Source: Maratus speciosus (lineage: Eukaryota > Arthropoda > Arachnida > Araneae > Salticidae). Taken from it: a stretch of DNA of 64,000 nt. A program made the position numbers and the translations under genes. The notes beneath the pieces are model-generated. The model searched no databases. It was not told the DNA's origin and was given only the letters and a program-made list of their open reading frames with translations. Where the stretch lies: the NCBI GenBank assembly GCA_963932465.1, contig OZ010795.1, positions 517,643,451-517,707,450 on the forward strand, written 5' to 3'. The number at the start of each line of letters is the position of its first letter. Position 1 is the first letter of the stretch. Shown piece after piece: positions 1 to 10,634 of this stretch.

Positions 1-69
1 TAAGGGAAGCACATACTTCTCGTGCCTATTTAATAATCAACTTTCAACTAAGTTGGAAAACGTTAAAAA
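1..69. repeat. Repeat F, terminal fragment
   Basis: The stretch around 41-68 (core 'aagttggaaaacgttaaaaa') resembles the right end of the F repeats near 25870-25908 and 27110-27149 ('ttggaaagtgttaaaaac'). It is probably the decayed tail of an F element whose body lies outside the window. Only the short end is visible, so the call rests on about 30 bases. Confidence 0.35.
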
Positions 70-77
70 CCCGCATG

Positions 78-200
78 CAGTGTTGAATTGGTTGAATTCA
101 GGGGGTGGTCCGGGAGCAATTTTCCCCCCGGAACTCTATAACCCCACTCCCCAGAGCCACAGAAATCCCTCCCGGAGAAAATTGTCTGAATTCAACACTG
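78..200. mobile_element. hAT-type MITE (123 bp) with 8-bp target duplication
   Basis: The element begins CAGTGTTGAATT and ends AATTCAACACTG, a 12-bp perfect terminal inverted repeat. It is flanked by an exact 8-bp direct repeat CCCGCATG at 70-77 and 201-208. An 8-bp duplication and a CAGTG-type terminus are hallmarks of the hAT superfamily. At 123 bp it is a non-coding miniature element that would depend on a transposase elsewhere. The perfect duplication suggests a fairly recent insertion, next to the F-like tail. Confidence 0.8.
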
Positions 201-249
201 CCCGCATGTGAGTTTTATTGAAAGCATTCAAGGGTTTAAAAAATATCTA

Positions 250-250
250 G

Positions 251-288
<38 letters not shown>

Positions 289-303
289 GGGGGGGGGGGG
301 GGG
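250..303. repeat. Compound microsatellite (CT)n-(GT)n-(G)n
   Basis: Uninterrupted CT dinucleotides run into GT dinucleotides and then a G homopolymer. The array is low complexity. Confidence 0.95.
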
Positions 304-469
304 TTAATCTGGGAGGATTCTGGCATAAAATAATAATAAAAAAAACTTTAAATTATTCAAAACATGATAAGAAAACATGTAAAATATTATAGATAAAAAA
401 AGGGAAAACAATCCCTAGAACAAGAATAACAATTTCTTTAAGAACACTGTCTTGATTTTTGAACCAAAT

Positions 470-528
470 TCTCTCTCTCTCTCTTTTTTTTTTTTTTTTT
501 TTTTTTTTTGGGGGGGGGGGGGGGGGGG
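470..528. repeat. Compound simple repeat (CT)n-(T)n-(G)n
   Basis: CT dinucleotides are followed by a long T run and then a G run. This repeats the logic of the array at 250-303. On the minus strand it yields a spurious proline- and lysine-run reading frame that should not be taken as a gene. Confidence 0.95.
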
Positions 529-600
529 TACTGATGGGTGAAAAAAAAAAAAGCCAAGCTATTGTTGCATTAACACTTCGCACACCTAGTAGCAGAGATT

Positions 601-2041
601 AAAAAAAAAATGGTAAGTTACACTCCACAAAGAAGAGCAAAAGGTTAAATAAAACTAAAATTTTGTCCTTTTTGTATTGCACTATATTGTTTATTAAAAA
701 TATTAGTATAATGAAAATTTCATAAAAAGGCGTTTTAAGATTTGTTTGTTTAAACGATTAAAGAAAAAACGTGAAACTTATATTTTTTTAAAGCAGTAAA
801 AGTATTTTAAATTATCATTTGGCAATAATTAGTCGTTAGTCGTTAGCCCAGTTTAATAAAGAAATATTTATTAAAAATATTGACTTTGATAAAGTAATTA
901 ATGTTTTATCTAAATTTGCTGAGTAATGACGGAAAAAATAATATCTAAAGAATAAGCATTACGAATGCGGAGTATTTTTTTTTATTTATTTATTTATTTT
1001 TTTTTATAAAGGAAAATAATCTTGCTATTTAAATTTCACACATTTATAAAGGAAAATTGGTAACATATTTTTGCAGATTTAGACAGCTTATTTTAAACAA
1101 AGGTGTGAAACTTACAATGAAATAAGAAAATGTGTTCCCTTTCTTTTACAGGGTTTAAGGCTACAAAAGCTGAAAAAAGGAATTTTTTGTATTAATACCA
1201 GCTATTAATTATTCCCTATTTGCTGGGGGGATTGGAGAGAATAAACATCAACGATTCTAATGAATAACAAACACAGTATAATAATCTAAAAATTTTGGGA
1301 CTTATAAAATTTTAAAATTATTTTTATATTTTATTTATTAATTTATTTTTTTATTTGGGAGAAGGATAAGTCATTTATTTATTTTTGCACAACTTAACAT
1401 TTGAAAGCAACAAGAAAAGAGAAAAATATTTTAAATGTTTTAAGTTTTGTGAATAAGGAAAATTTTACGCGGATACTTATTGTCATTACAAAGAAGCCAA
1501 TGGTCAAAAAAGAAAGAAAAATTCATGATTTTAAACTCTGTGCAGGCGAGTAGAGGATTAGATGACATTAAATTTTTTAAAGATACCCCCTCCCCCCCTT
1601 AAAAAATGAAAAGTATTCATTTATATATATATATATATATATAAATAAAATAAATAAATTAAAAAAAAACGTAGCTTTTATTTTAAATAGAAAACAAATA
1701 CTGCTGATGGGAATTAAAATCTCAGTTAAATACTGCGTTGATTAACTTTGATATTGAAAAATATTTATGTATAACTAAAAAACAATGATAGATGTTAAAA
1801 CTTAATAATCTTATTCATAAATATGTATCGTAAGAAATTCTTAAATTTAAAAATCGCTATTTTAGGGGTTAAAAATCATTGATATTATACATTTTGGAAA
1901 CATTCACGAAGGCTTAAAATTGAAAAAAGAAAAATGTAACTGCATTTTAAGAACGCACAAGCTACGTAAATATTCCACTTAAGTGTTTTATTCGCGCCTT
2001 TCCTCTCGCGTGCATAAATCATAAATCTTTTTTTTTTATAG
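601..2041. other. AT-rich non-coding stretch
   Basis: No coding or repeat family is recognised. The stretch holds T- and A-rich low complexity (about 976-1012), an (AT)n run at 1621-1642, and ends in a T-rich tract with AG at 2040-2041 that could be a splice acceptor. Confidence 0.6.
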
Positions 2042-2161
2042 TCATTCTGCAGCTATGCTTCCACTTAGGCAACAAAATGGATTCTTGCATGCATCAATAG
2101 CAGGCCAGTGCAAAGAAGAAAATATTTCCTTCTCATCTGAGCCCCGACAGACCGTTTGGAG
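2042..2161 (+). other. Possible host-gene exon (candidate only)
   Basis: A T-rich tract ending in ATAG (to 2041) is followed by 120 bases of visibly higher GC than the surroundings. One frame stays open across all of it, and a GAG|GTGGGG sequence with GT at 2162-2163 could be a donor site. The length is divisible by three. The encoded peptide (near MLPLRQQNGFLHA) is not one I recognise. The same frame runs on into the pogo-type MITE at 2221, so only the part before the putative donor could be real. No partner exon was found in the window; chance is a serious alternative. Confidence 0.22.
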
Positions 2162-2220
2162 GTGGGGAAAATTCTATTGTGTAGTTGACCCGTGCCAGAT
2201 AATGCGAAGCCATTGTAATA

Positions 2221-2723
2221 CAGTAGACTCCCTCAAATCTGCACAGTTTAGGACCAGAGGTTGTGCGGATTTCTGGTCATTGATTTGTTTACATTTTTGA
2301 AACATTAATTTGATTAGTAGTTAAGCAAGGGAAATTATAATGAATGCTTACAATAAAGTGAAACATTAAAATAAATAAAATTTTAAAATAATTATGTAAA
2401 ATAAAAATTTAGAAAAATATTAAATTATTACCGACAAAATCGATTTCAAAAGTCGTATGCTGCAATCTATTGGTAAAGTGATCGTAAGATCGAAACGTCA
2501 TCATATAGATATGCTAATTTATATCAAATCAAAAGTAATGTAAATTTATTTAGTAATAAATCAGCTGTAATAACTAAAAGAGAATGATAAACAAAAAATT
2601 TAGTAAAAAACACATTGCAGTAGTCGCTGATTTTGACGCCATCTTGAATTTTGTTCCTGCAACTTAACTGTAAATTTCATTGTTTACATCTGAAAAAAGA
2701 CTCGGATTTAAGGGAGTCTACTG
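2221..2723. mobile_element. pogo/Tigger-type MITE (503 bp)
   Basis: The left end reads CAGTAGACTCCCTCAAATC and the right end is its near-perfect inverse, GATTTAAGGGAGTCTACTG (the base before it is also complementary). TA dinucleotides flank both ends (2219-2220 and 2724-2725). CAGT...-type termini with TA duplications are typical of pogo/Tigger members of the Tc1/mariner group. The interior is AT-rich with no transposase. A decayed relative lies near 20700-20769. Confidence 0.7.
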
Positions 2724-2725
2724 TA

Positions 2726-4860
2726 TTGAAACTAAACTAAAATCTGTAAAAATAAAATCAGTCTATAACAGAATTCTGCCTTAAATGAAAAAAATTTCAA
2801 CAAAAAGAATATCAACAATTATGTCTGCTAAGATGGAAACCTGTATAAAGTGAAATATTTTTCGGTTCCATTTGATTACGTTTTCAGATTTTAACAAATC
2901 AATATTTGACAAAGCTGATTATGTAGTTCAGTATTACGCATGTTATTAGATTTTAAAATAAATCAGCTATTAGTAACTTAATAAAATTCCCTTTGTAAAG
3001 AAAGGGGAAGGGCCAAAATCCTTGTTTGCCCCAGGCACAATAAAGGCTAGTTTTGGCCCTGATAGAATTAGCTGGCAGGAAACTTTCCTCAACAGCAGCT
3101 TTTATTTTTTGTGTACATAAATTATGAATAAGACTTGTGTAGAAATAAAATGAACGAAAAGTTTATCTAGATTGTAATATGAATTTTGCTGATGGAAAAT
3201 GGTATTCAGCCATTTATAATTTGTACTTTGCTAACATAAAAATACACAGGTTTCTTATAAAAAGTTAGGTAGCATTCAAAATACCTATATTTTAAAATAA
3301 ATTAATAGAATTTAGTTTATTATATATCTAAATAGAAGTATTTATTAGTCATTTTCAAATAAGCAGCCACTTTGAAATTATTAATATCACAGAAAAATTT
3401 GTTTGAATGCAAAATAGTTATTTCATATAGATTAACACTTGGAAAGAAAGTGATCATTTATGAGTTTTTAAATGTTTCAGGTACAAAATAAAGTTTAATA
3501 GCTGACAATTTTGATTGACGTTCCTTTTAAAAACTAATATTAAGTTTAATACTACATTGTATTTTTTCAAAAGAATTTGGATTTAAAAAAAAGTCAGGCC
3601 TAGTGATACCTAGTGATACGATAAAAAAAACACTTAATTTTCAAATAAAAAAGTTATAATTTAATAAATAAGTAACCAAATATATAGTTAACATTGATGA
3701 AAGATTATTAAAAATACTTACCATTTTTCTGTGGACTCAATAATTAAAAAATAAAGTATATAATAGTTTTGTTTACATTAATAATACTACCACATTCTTA
3801 CTAACACTTTAAAAATTGTGATGCTTTGTTTACACTAAATAGGAAAAAATAATGCATCATTTAGCTTTATTATCAACTACAGATACCAAAACTTTTATAA
3901 TGTTTATAATAACTCCCACGAGATGCATAAAACACAGACATTAAAATTCAACTGTTTTATAAATATAATGATAGAAGAAATACTTGTATTCTCATATATT
4001 ATACTGTATTGTCATAATATCCTACATTACAAAATCTAGTCTAGGTAAAAAGCTTTGGGAAGAACTTATTCAAATCAGATATTTTTATTTTAAATTTCTG
4101 TAATTTAAAATAACCTAACACCTTAAATACATTTCATTATAGTATTGATGTTGATGCATATGTTACATATCAATAAGATTTTTTTTAAACATTGAATATG
4201 TGTTCGAAGTTTAAAACATTAAATAGATATGGATCAATTTGAAAATCGTTCATTAATAATACAGATTTAAATTACTTTTATTCTTTCGATGGATGCTAGC
4301 ATTTAAATTTTAAATACATAAATCACTGTTTATTGTTATTAAATATGCACATACACAAAAGGAAATAATACACAGGTGCTTAGAATTGTTCAAGAAAAAT
4401 AAACATAAATTGACAGAAAAAGCTATGCTTACCAAACTTGAAATTGTTTTCTTTTCATCGTGGATCCATTTAATGAAGTTTTACAGCGGGTTCTTCAGTG
4501 TTTGGCTAGCAAGTGCACACTTTCAAAGCAGAAGAAATTATTTCACTTACTGCTTCAAAGGTGACACCAGCTGGCCAATTAATTCATAAATTAAAATAAA
4601 ATGTCCGTATTTTCTTTTATATAGAATAAGTCTTACATAAACAATCTACCTGTTTCATAAACAATCGACCTGTTTCGCGAAGCACATGGCAGCTACATAA
4701 ATTAAAATTACAAAACTAAAAATATCTGCCAACTAAATTATGACATCTTTTGTTCAATGCATAATAGAAAAAAAAATATTTCACTTAATACAAGTAAATC
4801 CTTCAAAAAATTAATATAAACGTATTTTTAAAATATCTATACTGTGTATCAAAAAGCATA
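2726..4860. other. AT-rich stretch, no gene recognised
   Basis: AT-rich unique-looking DNA. A small imperfect hairpin with GGGCCAAAA/TTTTGGCCC arms lies at about 3009-3060 and may be the remnant of a TIR element. Short reading frames (e.g. 4386-4589) have no recognisable domain and are taken as chance. Confidence 0.5.
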
Positions 4861-4867
4861 TCGCGGT

Positions 4868-5045
4868 CGCGCTGAAAAGCAGTACGTTTTGTAGCATCGC
4901 TATCGAGAAATACGCCAAATCCTTTGGCGAAATATTTTTCGCCAAGGACTTGCTGAAAGTGCATACACTTTGGAGTATCGCTACGGTGGCTGGGGGTGAC
5001 GCCAAAAAAGTAACCCTAAAATCAGCTGCAGTCGGCCCGCCCAAA
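4868..5045. repeat. Diverged direct repeat rich in TTGGCG/CGCCAA
   Basis: Two related segments about 81 bp apart (near 4870-4905 and 4951-4986) both follow the pattern GCTGAAA...GTA(G/T)..ATCGCTA. Between them lies a short hairpin, CTTTGGCGAA/TTCGCCAAGG (about 4921-4947). GC is higher than in the flanks. The small minus-strand frame here looks like a consequence of this local composition. Confidence 0.4.
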
Positions 5046-5099
5046 CAGGAGCACGTTCTTTCACGAAAAAAGAAGAAAACTTTTAGTAATACAGTTTTT

Positions 5100-6084
5100 A
5101 ATTCATAATACGATGAAATACTGCTTTAGAAAGCTTAAAAATAAGCAGATCACTTTCATTTAGAGAAATTTTACATATTTTAGAAAAGGTTATTATTTTA
5201 AATAGTTGCTAATTGTAGAAAACAGCACAAAGAATATTATTTCCTTCAAATTAAAAATTTATTTCCAGGTGACTATTATAAACAGAAAAAAACTTAAAAT
5301 TAGAATTAAATGATTACATAAAAAAATAGGAAAACATTGCAAATTACGTCATAAAAACTATATTTACGCGTGAATATTAAAAGGGAATTTTTTTTAATAG
5401 TAAATTTATTAATATGCGTTAAAAGTCGTAAATGGAGGAAATTACGTCATATTTAAAATAGTCAAATAATAATATAATAAACAGTTTAATTTTAAAACTA
5501 TATTTATAGGAGACATTTATTTCATATTTCTAGATGATCTTTTAAACTATTGTTGACAATTCTAAGGCAGCGCAAATCAAAATATTTCCTTTCTAGAAAC
5601 AAAAGTATTTTCACCTGAATATTAAAAAAGGAAGAAAAGTTTGAAATAATAAATTCATTAATATACGTTAAAAGCAATAAATGGAAGAAATTACGTCCTA
5701 TTTAAAATGACCAAATAATAATAATATTGTAAAACAGTTTAAATTAAAAAATATATTTACACGAGACATTTATTTCCTATTTTAAGATGATATTTTTAAC
5801 TATTGTTGTGAATTGTAAGACAGTGCAAATATTTCCTCTCTGACAACAAAACTATTATCACGTGGATATTAAAAAAACAAAGAAACCTTTGGTGAAAATT
5901 ACATCAGATTTAAAGCGATACATTTAAAATGTCTTATTTAAAACAATTTTCTTATAGTTGTTAAAAAATAACAGGACCCAAAGACTTCATCAAATGGTTA
6001 ACTTATCTTATTTAATCAAACATGAAAACAGCCAGTAGATATTTAACAGAAACTGAACCTGCCTTAAAACTCCCCAATCAATGG
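5100..6084 (+). mobile_element. Helitron-like repeat A, copy 1 (left part)
   Basis: This stretch aligns by eye with 35700-36330 and, inverted, with 27330-28350, so it is a dispersed family. It contains internal ~270-bp direct repeats, for example two versions of the segment with 'ttacgtc...aaacagttta' and 'gcaaatatttcc'. It stops exactly where the LTR retrotransposon begins; the continuation of the same copy is at 14538-14702. It has no coding capacity. Confidence 0.6.
6081..6084. other. Target-site duplication ATGG (left)
   Basis: ATGG directly precedes the 5' LTR and recurs directly after the 3' LTR at 14534-14537. Four to six bases is normal for Ty3/gypsy integration. Caution: the internal sequence after the 5' LTR also begins with ATGG, so part of the match could be coincidence. 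Confidence 0.6.
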
Positions 6085-6662
6085 TGTAAGAACTTTACTA
6101 ATTGCCCCTAAAGACTAATTATTCACGAACTATTATTCGAGAGAAGATTCCTCTGAAGGGATCTTCTAAACTTTCCCACGCTAAATCATCGGTCATTTCT
6201 GAACAAAGCCATGGCGCCATCAAGGGTAGAAATATCAATGGAGAAGACAGTACAATTTCGTTCCGGCGCTAGTTTAACATTCCGTGGAATCGCAGAGAAA
6301 GCAGGAGCTTCAGCCGTCCAGTAAAAGAGCGGTGGCAACGTCTAAGGAGGAGAAAAGACTAGTTTTCCCAGGACCGGGAGCTTCAGCCTTCGAGAAATAG
6401 GCGGTGGCAACGGCCAAGGGGGAAAAACTGGTTTTCCCTAGAACCGAGGGCTTCAGCCTTAGAGAGATGCGAAGTGGCAACGCGGAAGGGGAGAAGGAGT
6501 TTGGAAGCTGCAGAGAGAGGTCGCAGAGAAGACTAGGTCTGGCTGGACCTGGTGTTGGATATGTGAGGAGAGTAGAGACAGATGATCGTCCGATCAGTCC
6601 CCACTCAGATGAAATGACGATAGTTCTATGGAAGAATCCAAATAATTGAACTTTTGTTCCTG

Positions 6663-6669
6663 TATAAAA
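6663..6669 (+). promoter_or_regulatory. LTR TATA box
   Basis: TATAAAA lies about 145 bases before the LTR end and is conserved in the 3' LTR at 14390-14396. It is the likely Pol II core promoter for the genomic RNA. Confidence 0.55.
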
Positions 6670-6735
6670 TTGACTCGAACCCAAACAAATATTGTTTAAC
6701 TTGTAAATATTCTTCATTAACCCAGAATCGATGTA

Positions 6736-6741
6736 AATAAA
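6736..6741 (+). promoter_or_regulatory. LTR polyadenylation signal
   Basis: AATAAA lies about 70 bases downstream of the TATA box, as expected for the R/U5 side of an LTR. In the 3' LTR, where it would act, the matching site has mutated to AATTAA. Confidence 0.5.
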
Positions 6742-6807
6742 TGACTTAGTTAAAAGAAACAGCACGCTACCATTTCCTTTTGTCCAGTGATATCTAAGTC
6801 CCTACAA

Positions 6808-6820
6808 TGGTGGCAGCTAA
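6808..6820 (+). other. Primer-binding site (probable)
   Basis: TGGTGGCAGC begins one base after the 5' LTR. A TGG at this position would pair with the CCA end of a tRNA primer. The tRNA could not be assigned without a tRNA set. Confidence 0.5.
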
Positions 6821-7368
6821 AGAGGATGAAGAACTGATGAAAATAATCTATCACAGTTCGTCAAAAAAACAGGAAGGGCCGCAACCAGGCCGCAAGATAA
6901 AAGGAGACCTTGATCCCCAGACCAGAGTCTTCGGCAAATCCAGCAGGGATTCCAGAGCCAAGGCAATCCGACGCCGTGCAAAAGACGCAAGACGTTCCGG
7001 AGATCCGAAATCGACAGACGGAGGTTAGAAAGGAGACCTTGATCCCCAGACCAGAGTCTTCGGCGAATCCAGCAGGGATTCCAGACCCAAGGCAATTCGA
7101 CGCCGTGCAGGAGACGAGAGACACCCGAATCCAGGGAAGTCGAGCCCGCCGGATAGTTTAGCCTACAGATGACCAGAGATGTTCCAGTCTAACAAGGAGA
7201 GGGCCAACCTTGTTAATCACAGATTTTGATTATTTTCATATATGTTGTAGGGTTGAGACCCCTTATAGTCAGGTTGAACGGATTTTATACAACGCTCCTT
7301 AGTTCTTGAGAAACCGGGGGGTCTAATAGTAGTACACAACTTAAATACCTACTTTGCAGCCACAATGA

Positions 7369-7446
7369 CAGGTCGGTCGTAGCTCAGTTGGTATGGCGTT
7401 TGCCGGCTAATTCGCAGGTCCGGGTTCGATACCTGAACGAGCTACA
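7369..7446 (+). other. tRNA-like sequence (left palindrome arm)
   Basis: It contains an A-box-like TAGCTCAGTTGG (D-arm) and a B-box-like GGTTCGATACC (T-arm) at normal spacing, that is, an intact-looking type 2 Pol III promoter. Acceptor and anticodon stems do not pair well, so it is a tRNA-derived repeat head, not a functional tRNA gene. Confidence 0.55.
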
Positions 7447-8184
7447 TTTGTTTTTCTCACTTTTTGTTTTATAAATATACTTGTAAGTATAACTTAATAA
7501 TCTCATTGTCAATTAAAATTTATAATATTGTATACCAATTATAATTTTAACCTATTTAATTTTTTACTTTTAACTAAATAGTTCTATAAAACATCTTAAA
7601 GCTGTTATTTTTTTAAAAATCATTTTTAAAATGTATTTCATATATTCTTTATCGATGCAATGATATTGAGAAATTGTGTCAATTCGTGATTTTAAAGAAA
7701 CATCATTTACGCATTGCTTTTACAAAGGAAGTCAATGCGATAATACTATTATTCTGTTTTTAAAATAACAAGCGTAATTATATTAAAAATTAGCATCACA
7801 ATTAAATTACAACCGATTTTTTGCATATTAAACATTTTTAAATTTGTAATACGTATGCTTGCGTTTTCAATTATTTTGCTTTCCCCTTTATCTTATTTCT
7901 GCTTTTACTTTTATTTTATTTAAATATTCTTTTATTTTATCATAACTAGATGGCGCCACAACAAGTTTTGCCACAATTTTGTAATTTTTATCATTCAATA
8001 ATAGATCCAATTTCTTTTTAAACCTCTTTAAAGGAGGAGAAATAATAGTTTAAAAATAAAAAAAAATGATAAATTTAAATTTGTTAACATTATAATAAAT
8101 GTATGATATTAAAATTTTTAATTTAAATTATTAAATTATAATTACAAGTATATTTATAAAACAAAAAATGAGAAAAACAAATGT

Positions 8185-8258
8185 AGTGCGTTCGGGTGCC
8201 GAACCCGGTCCCACAGATCAGCAAGCATACGCCGTACCAACTGAGCTACGACCAACCT
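8185..8258 (-). other. tRNA-like sequence (right palindrome arm)
   Basis: This is the inverted partner of the sequence at 7369. On the minus strand it reads TAGCTCAGTTGG and then GGTTCGGCACC. The A box matches exactly and the B box has drifted. Confidence 0.5.
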
Positions 8259-9069
8259 ATCTTTTTTGTTACAAAGTAATTATTTAAGTTGTGTACTACT
8301 ATTAGACCCACCGGTTTCTCAAGAACTAAGGACCGTTGGATAAAATCCGTTGAACCTGAGACTAAGGGGTCTCTACCCTACAACATATATTAAAATAATC
8401 AAAATCTATGATGAACAAGGTTGGCCCTCTCCTTGTAAGACGGATGTCAGAAGAGCAGTCAACAACATCTCAGGTTAGCACTCTTTATTTGATTCATTAC
8501 AGAGGTTTAATCGAAAAAGTATTATTAATAACAAACATGTTTTTTAATCATTGTATATTTAATAGAGTTTAGGAAGTAAGGAAGTTGATAATAACATTTT
8601 GTGAAATATTTCCAACTGAATTCTAAGAAATTTAAGTAAATATTAATTTTTTAAAGTTCCTTAAAACTGTTTTGAATAAGTATTACTTGTACTAAAGGTC
8701 AATAATTCAGTGAGGATAATTTAAATTGCTTATGAGAGGTGGCGCATCGTTGGATGCACTGAATGCAAATAATTTAAATTCTGTTTTGCATGTGAATTTT
8801 ATTCAGAATATATGTTTTCAAAATTTAAGAGACTTTCTGAGCTATTTACTTAAAAGAAATGATACGAAAGAATATATAAGGTTATATATGAAAACTTGGT
8901 TGGTTAATGATAAGGCTGTTTATCATATTAATATTATTGAAATTGTTGTGATATGTTTATGTCGCGAGAGTTTGTGATTATTCACAACTAGGGAAATATT
9001 TAGAGGCTTCGAAGTTGATAATTGCATGATTGTCATAGCATTTCTTATAACTGTTAATTAGTAGGAAAC

Positions 9070-10595
9070 ATGTCAGTGTTTGCGGGTAAGAAAAAGTGCG
9101 ATCTAAAAGAGTTAGCTATTGAATTCGGCGCGAGCATAGAAGAGTCGGATAATATAGCAAAAATTATTTAAAAACTAGAAGAAGCAGAGGACTATGACGA
9201 AACTTCAGCACTAGCCCTGCTAAAAATCTTAGAGAAAGATAAGGGCTGAGAGAGAAAATGAAGAAAGGTTAGAACGAGAGCGGAATAAGGCCATTGAGAG
9301 GGAAGAAAAGGCTAAGGTTTTGGAGCGGGAGCATGAATTGTCGAGAATGAGGTTAGAACGGGAACCAGATGAGATTAGTTTAGCTTCTAGCCAAAATGAG
9401 AGAGAGCAGAAAATATCTTTAAAATCAGTCCTGCTCATTCGACTCCGATAAGTCCGAAATAGCCATCTATCTCAGTTTATTCGAAAGACAAGCGCAGAAA
9501 GCCCAAATCGAGGAAAGTCGATGGGTTGCGCATTTACTAGGATTGTTACCGACGGAACTGGGGGAGCTTATCTTGCGAGAACCAACCGCGTGTTCCGACG
9601 ATTTTTATTATATAAAAAAGATGTTACTAGAAAGGTTCCAGCTTTCCGCAGAAGACTTTCGACTAAAATTTGTTACGACACAAAAGCCCGAAAACAAAAC
9701 GTGGAAAGATTACGTATATGAGGCTTCCAATTACTTTGATCAATGGTTAAGTGGTTTAGGAGTGGGAAATTTCGACCAACTGAGAGAGCTAATAATCACA
9801 GATCAGTTAAAAAGAAAGGTTAATCCGGAAACGAAGCATCATTTCATTGATGTTTGGAGCACGATAATCACTCCATTTGATTTGGCGAAGAAATTAGATG
9901 AGTATGATTCGGCTAGGAAAACTATGAAACGACTAGGGCCCCCGAAACTTCAAAACCTTCCCAAACCTTTCGAGCGGAATAAATTTGCGAGTAAACCAAA
10001 ATCGGAACTTAAAGCGGAAGAAATAAAGAATAATTGGAGAATTAAAGATATCCCTAAAAATCGGGATGAAATAGTCGATAAAAAGAAAGAGAGTACATGT
10101 TTCTTGTGTAGAAAAACCGGCCATTACAAGTATTCTTGCCCGGAGCTAAAAAAGAAAGAAAAGGCCGAGTCGGTTTATCATGTAGCGGGTCCCGCGGATA
10201 TAGAGGAGGCATTCGAACCATATGTTAGCCTAGGATTGATTAATGGGAAGGAAATGAGAATTTTAAGGGATACCGGCTCGAATTTAGACCTCATTTCGGC
10301 CCACGATGTAACAACGGATCAGTTGACAGGAGAAAAAGTATGGGTCCGACAGGCGCTTGATAATGAACTTCGTTGTTTACCGGTTGTGGAAGTAGAAATA
10401 GACCTAAGTACCGGCGAGAAAATACGCACGAAAGCAGCAACGGTAGGCAAAGATACCGACATGAACCATTATTTGTTAGGAAATAAAACTCAACAGTTGA
10501 TTGATAAGCATAAATTAAATCCGCATTGCATCAGTGCCATAATGACGCGACAAATGACACGCCGCGAAATCGAAAGCGAAACAAATCAACTCTGA
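9070..10595 (+). pseudogene. gag-pro: gag-protease region (SCAN-like Gag, zinc knuckle, aspartic protease)
   Basis: ATG at 9070 starts a charged N-terminal region with an in-frame TAA (9168-9170). A coiled-coil-like stretch rich in E and R follows (about 9240-9400) after a frame change. A frame open from about 9423 to 10592 (350 codons counted from 9543) holds a helical SCAN-like Gag domain with LLERFQ...FDQLRELIITDQL, a CCHC zinc knuckle CFLCRKTGHYKYSC (about residues 186-199 from 9543) and a retroviral-type aspartic protease with DTG (residue 243, ILRDTGSNLDLIS). Gag would package the RNA and PR would process the polyprotein. TGA at 10593-10595 interrupts a frame that otherwise continues towards integrase. 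Confidence 0.8.
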
Positions 10596-10634
10596 GAAAT
10601 AGACGGGGAGAAAACCCCGGAAAAGGTTCGCCCG

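Larger units (their letters stand above)
6085..6806 (+). repeat. 5' LTR
   Basis: TG...CA-bounded LTR. It holds three degenerate tandem units of about 70 bp built on 'gcttcagcc...gcggtggcaacg' (about 6305-6500), a TATA box and an AATAAA signal. By eye it differs from the 3' LTR at about 17 positions plus a few indels (roughly 2-3%), which points to a moderately recent insertion. Small frames inside it on both strands are artefacts of the tandem units. Confidence 0.9.
7158..8480. mobile_element. Palindromic (foldback) element with tRNA-like arms
   Basis: The left arm, from about 7186 to 7450, is repeated inverted at about 8165-8440; for example 'gagagggccaaccttgtt' (left) against 'aacaaggttggccctctc' (right). 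The inner ends of the arms are tRNA-like sequences facing inward. The ~700 bp between arms is AT-rich and featureless. It lies within the leader of the LTR element, so it is either a later insertion or part of that family. The design resembles the insertion at 27382-27854. Outer limits are approximate. Confidence 0.6.
6807..9069 (+). other. Retrotransposon leader with 129-bp duplication and palindromic insert
   Basis: This 2.3-kb leader is unusually long. Its start carries a direct repeat of period 129 bp (6901-7029 and 7030-7112), seen as two copies of 'ccagagtcttcggc(a/g)aatc'. A large inverted repeat with tRNA-like arms follows (7158-8480). The rest (8480-9069) is AT-rich without a clear feature. 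The short frames at 6807-7161 are products of the duplication. Confidence 0.6.

Noticed and set aside
353..583. 76-codon minus-strand frame with proline and lysine runs
   Set aside because: It is created by the T, G and CT homopolymer/microsatellite tract.
6310..6765. 151-codon minus-strand frame, recurring at 14067-14492
   Set aside because: It is antisense to the LTR and repeats only because the LTRs do.
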